From Bacillota bacterium (GTDB taxonomy: Bacteria; Bacillota; UBA4882; UBA8346), in NCBI GenBank assembly GCA_023401925.1, contig JAEXDA010000016.1, positions 1 to 25,527 of the forward strand: 25,527 nt of DNA. Direction: 5' to 3'. This document shows positions 23,121 to 25,527 of this stretch, in pieces; within the stretch, counting starts at the first letter, position 1; every line of letters starts with the position of its first letter. A model generated the notes under the pieces. It was not told the origin of the DNA. It ran no database searches and was given only the letters and a program-made list of their open reading frames with translations. The position numbers were made by a program, and so were the translations under genes.

Positions 23121-23851
23121 TCATCCAAATCCTTAGCTTGTTTCCGGAAATGTTCGTTGGACCTTTTCAAAATAGTATTTTAAAAAGGGCTCAGGAACAA
23201 AAAGTTATTGAATTCCGTTTTATCAATTTTAGAGATTTTACCCTCGATAAACATCGGATGGTTGATGATATTCCTTACGGTGGCGGCAGCGGAATGGTGC
23301 TGAAACCGGAACCGATTTATCGGAGTCTGCAATTTGCCAAAGAAACCAAACCGGACCCAAAGGTAATTTTGTTAACACCGCAAGGGGAGACTTTTAAACA
23401 GCAAACCGCACGGGAGCTGGCTGCAGAAGAACATATGATTATGATTTGCGGGCATTATGAAGGTTTTGATGAGCGAATCCGTTCATTTGTAGATATGGAA
23501 TTATCCATTGGGGATTACGTTTTAACTGGCGGTGAATTAGCGGCCATGGTCATCAGTGATGCAGTGGCAAGGCTATTACCGGGCGTACTAGGATCGGAAG
23601 AGTCGGCTATTAAAGACTCGTTTTCGGAAAATCTGTTGGACTACCCTCAATATACCAGACCAGTGGAGTTTGAAGGTTTACAAGTACCGGAGATTTTGCT
23701 GAGCGGACATCATGCAAAAATAGAAGCTTGGCGTAGACAAGAAGCTTTAGTACGGACAGCAAAGCGGCGGCCTGATCTTTTAAACGGACTTAGCCTTTCT
23801 GAGCAGGAAAAACAATTGTTGCGTCAAACATTAAGTCTTAAACTCGATTAA
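23117..23851 (+). CDS. trmD: tRNA (guanine-37-N1)-methyltransferase
   Basis: SPOUT-class enzyme that methylates G37 next to the anticodon with S-adenosylmethionine, preventing +1 frameshifts. The 244 residues show ILSLFPEMF at the N-terminus, DDIPYGGGSGMVLKPEP, ICGHYEGFDERI and the deep trefoil-knot segment IGDYVLTGGELAAMVISDA. The C-terminal domain has the SGHHAKIEAWRR block that binds tRNA. The start overlaps the rimM stop. Length and motifs are complete. Confidence 0.97.
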   Translation: MIIQILSLFPEMFVGPFQNSILKRAQEQKVIEFRFINFRDFTLDKHRMVDDIPYGGGSGMVLKPEPIYRSLQFAKETKPDPKVILLTPQGETFKQQTARELAAEEHMIMICGHYEGFDERIRSFVDMELSIGDYVLTGGELAAMVISDAVARLLPGVLGSEESAIKDSFSENLLDYPQYTRPVEFEGLQVPEILLSGHHAKIEAWRRQEALVRTAKRRPDLLNGLSLSEQEKQLLRQTLSLKLD

Positions 23852-23900
23852 CCACTTAATACTTTTTAGAAAAGATTATTCTGTGAGAGGAGGTACATTT

Positions 23901-24248
23901 ATGAATATTATTGATACGATTGAACGGGAACAGATGCGTACGGATATTCCCAGTTTTGAACCTGGTGATTCGGTAAAAGTTCACGTAAAGGTTGTTGAAG
24001 GTGGTAAAGAAAGAATTCAGGTTTTTGAAGGAATTGTGACCCGGAGAAGCCATGGCGGTTTAAAGGAGACTTTTACCGTGCGTAAAGTTTCCCAGGGTAT
24101 TGGGGTAGAACGGACTTTCCCAGTTCATTCACCGATGCTAGATAAGATCGTAATTGATCGCAAAGGTAAAGTACGTCGCGCCAAATTGTATTATTTGAGG
24201 GAACGGTCCGGTAAGTCGGCTAGAATTGAAGAACGCCGGGAAGTTTAA
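23901..24248 (+). CDS. rplS: 50S ribosomal protein L19
   Basis: A 115-residue L19 at the 30S-50S interface. It shows DIPSFEPGDSVKVHVKVVEG, then FEGIVTRRSHGGLKETFTVRK, GIGVERTFPVHSPML and the basic KVRRAKLYYLRERSGKSARI end. The ATG at 23901 has AGAGGAGGTACATTT upstream, an optimal site; the GTG at 23883 is part of that leader. lepB follows after 20 bases. Confidence 0.97.
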   Translation: MNIIDTIEREQMRTDIPSFEPGDSVKVHVKVVEGGKERIQVFEGIVTRRSHGGLKETFTVRKVSQGIGVERTFPVHSPMLDKIVIDRKGKVRRAKLYYLRERSGKSARIEERREV

Positions 24249-24268
24249 ACTTTTTTGGAGGCCGTTTT

Positions 24269-24820
24269 ATGCTGGAAATTAAAAAAACGGAATACCGCGA
24301 AAATGTTGAATCCTTTGCAATTGCGGTTGTGACTATCCTTTTTATCATTATCTTTGTCATTCAGTCTTTTTTGGTAAGTGGGACCTCAATGGTCCCCACT
24401 TTACTGGATCGGGAACGATTGATTGTCAATAAATATATTTATTGGTTTACTACTCCCAAGCGGGGCGACATCATTGTGCTGAAACCGCCTCATGATACCA
24501 GAAAATATATTAAGCGGGTCATGGGTTTACCGGGTGATCATATTGAAATTAAGGACGCTAAATTATACATCAATTACAGTGTAATGAATGAGCCTTATAT
24601 CAATGAAAAAGATATTCAGGATTTTCCGGCGACCGACGTACCTTATGGGACAATATTCGTGATGGGAGACAATCGTAATTACAGCAAAGATAGCCGCGAC
24701 CCCGATGTTGGATTTATCCCGCTAAAAAATGTAGTCGGCAGGGCAATTTTTGTTTTTTGGCCGTTAAACAAGGTAAAAATATTAACTGAACCGAAATACG
24801 ATAATTTGGATAATTTTTGA
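24269..24820 (+). CDS. lepB: Signal peptidase I
   Basis: Membrane-bound serine protease that removes Sec signal peptides, including those predicted for the barrel and binding proteins here. A single transmembrane helix (about residues 15-36) is followed by SGTSMVPTL with nucleophile Ser40, YIKRVMGLPGD with general base Lys82, and the structural MGDNRNYSKDSRD block at 132-144. At 183 residues it is a typical short Firmicutes type. GGAGG precedes the ATG. A strong terminator follows, ending the ylxM-ffh operon; the rbgA and rnhB genes that often come next are absent. Confidence 0.95.
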   Translation: MLEIKKTEYRENVESFAIAVVTILFIIIFVIQSFLVSGTSMVPTLLDRERLIVNKYIYWFTTPKRGDIIVLKPPHDTRKYIKRVMGLPGDHIEIKDAKLYINYSVMNEPYINEKDIQDFPATDVPYGTIFVMGDNRNYSKDSRDPDVGFIPLKNVVGRAIFVFWPLNKVKILTEPKYDNLDNF

Positions 24821-24831
24821 CTTATGAAACT

Positions 24832-24873
24832 AATACCGAATCCTAAATAAACCGGGTTTGGTATTTTTTTTTT
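24832..24873 (+). terminator. Rho-independent terminator of the ffh operon
   Basis: The 12-bp stem AATACCGAATCC (24832-24843) against GGGTTTGGTATT (24854-24865), with two G-U pairs, is followed by ten T. Confidence 0.9.
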
Positions 24874-24945
24874 GCGCATCAGCGGATAATCCCACGCAAA
24901 GGACGGCATCCTATTTTTATATGCAAAAGTAGAGGAGGGATTTTT

Positions 24946-25137
24946 TTGCCGGATGTAAATTGCACCGTTGACAACTGTAAGTATTGGACGAACAAGAATT
25001 TATGCGAGGCTCAGCAAATCGTCATTCAAAGTGATGAAAAGGGCGGGTTTTCACCCAATGCCGATCTAAAGAGCTTAGCGGCCACTCCTGCCGATTCCAA
25101 TGATGAAACCTGTTGCCAAACATTTAAGCAGAAGTAA
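24946..25137 (+). CDS. DUF1540 cysteine-rich small protein
   Basis: A 63-residue protein of unknown function, DUF1540 family, common in Clostridia and relatives. Conserved cysteines occur in CTVDNCKYWTNKNLCEAQQI near the N-terminus and CCQTF at the end, suggesting metal binding or disulfide formation. The TTG start at 24946 follows a perfect AGAGGAGGG site seven bases upstream; no ATG is available. It stands alone between two terminators. Confidence 0.88.
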   Translation: MPDVNCTVDNCKYWTNKNLCEAQQIVIQSDEKGGFSPNADLKSLAATPADSNDETCCQTFKQK

Positions 25138-25140
25138 AAA

Positions 25141-25176
25141 ATAAAATCCCGGCCCACTCCGGGATTTTATTTTTCT
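25141..25176. terminator. Bidirectional Rho-independent terminator
   Basis: A perfect 12-bp stem ATAAAATCCCGG (25141-25152) with CCGGGATTTTAT (25159-25170) and a 6-nt loop, flanked by A and T runs on the two sides. Confidence 0.92.
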
Positions 25177-25314
25177 TAGGCAAATACCTTTTTTTACCTG
25201 AAAACGAAACTAGCTTACTATTGATTATTTCATTGAGATTTGTAGAATTGTGAATGGTTTTTAAAAAATTTATTGATTATAAAGATGAAACAGCAAATAT
25301 TAATAGTTGTTTTG

Positions 25315-25518
25315 TCCGCCGCGGGCTAAAGCCTCACGGCTAAGTGTTAAAAGATCGTTCCAAAGCCCGATTTCACCGGGCTTCGTGATGCTTCGAAGCT
25401 ATTCTAAAAGTTTGAACAATAATTGTAAGCCGATCCCCGGAGGGGGATTTAAAAAGTTTTTAATCGCCTAGCCGTGTGGGCGTGTTCGATGAACACGAAT
25501 TAACCCGCGGCGGAGATT
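25315..25518 (+). ncRNA. HEARO/omega-RNA-like structured RNA of an IscB-type element
   Basis: About 200 nt with a nested architecture. The outer stem is TCCGCCGCGGGCTAA (25315-25329) against TTAACCCGCGGCGGA (25500-25514), 14 of 15 paired; a second stem is CACGGCTA (25335-25342) with TAGCCGTG (25469-25476). Enclosed or adjacent hairpins are AAGCCCG/CGGGCTT (25363-25383), GCTTCGAAGC (25390-25399), ATCCCC/GGGGAT (25433-25448) and CGTGTTC/GAACACG (25481-25497). The 3' end runs into GGCGGAG and an ATG at 25519. HEARO (omega) RNAs are multi-stem RNAs ending directly at the start of an IscB/IsrB nuclease gene, with the guide at the 5' end, here just upstream of 25315. The assignment rests on architecture, position and remembered resemblance. 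A palindromic mobile element is the alternative. Confidence 0.6.
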
Positions 25519-25527
25519 ATGGCTTAC
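25519..25527 (+). CDS. First codons of a possible IscB-family nuclease (cut by window end)
   Basis: ATG GCT TAC (Met-Ala-Tyr) follows GGCGGAGATT, a usable ribosome binding site, at the very end of the window. IscB proteins often begin Met-Ala-Tyr-Val-Phe-Val-Leu-Asp, so this is compatible. Three codons cannot identify a protein; the call depends on the RNA-like structure just upstream. Confidence 0.35.

Noticed and set aside
25315..25518. Group II intron or simple MITE
   Set aside because: No GUGYG-type 5' end or domain V-like hairpin was seen, and the ribosome binding site and ATG directly at the 3' end fit an RNA-plus-ORF element better; a MITE cannot be fully excluded.

Overview
The window looks like the chromosome of a Firmicutes-type bacterium with an outer membrane. 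The Firmicutes signal is gene order plus protein sequence: rpsB-tsf-pyrH-frr-uppS-cdsA-dxr-rseP on one side, ylxM-ffh-rpsP-khpA-rimM-trmD-rplS-lepB on the other, strong AGGAGG-type ribosome binding sites, YlxM, KhpA, an AI-2E-family permease and a DUF1540 protein. The outer-membrane signal is two genes for beta-barrel-like secreted proteins, plus a sugar-binding protein whose signal peptide has no lipobox cysteine. Together these suggest a diderm Firmicute of the Limnochordia/Hydrogenispora kind. The lineage is an inference from content, not a match.

Layout. Positions 1-1700 hold a frameshifted DUF6809-like gene, a G-rich intergenic patch and a minus-strand omptin-like barrel gene. Positions 1780-10706 hold the translation, nucleotide, isoprenoid and envelope block (rpsB to rseP). 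It starts with an extended -10 promoter and a structured rpsB leader and is broken up by hairpin elements. Positions 10714-11349 encode an unusual protein of four tandem zinc ribbons. Positions 11353-18887 form a sugar-utilisation island: a LacI-type regulator, a GH130 phosphorylase, a CUT1 ABC importer (binding protein and two permeases, no ATPase), a cellobiose/mannobiose 2-epimerase-like enzyme and an Axe2-like acetyl esterase. The logic fits uptake of (acetylated) beta-manno-oligosaccharides, deacetylation, epimerisation of the reducing-end mannose to glucose, and phosphorolysis. Two matching inverted repeats, before the regulator and before the GH130 gene, are likely its operators. A second barrel gene (19048-20010, minus) converges on the island. 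Positions 20177-24873 hold the SRP, S16, tRNA-methylation, L19 and signal peptidase block.

Two non-gene features stand out. First, a family of roughly 100-135 bp palindromic elements lies between genes, at 3794, 15062 and 18906, with a diverged relative at 5441. The 15062 copy is inverted relative to the other two. Second, the last 200 bases (25315-25514) fold into a closed, multi-hairpin RNA-like architecture ending at a ribosome binding site and an ATG at 25519. This resembles a HEARO/omega RNA just upstream of an IscB-type RNA-guided nuclease gene, which the window cuts off after three codons.
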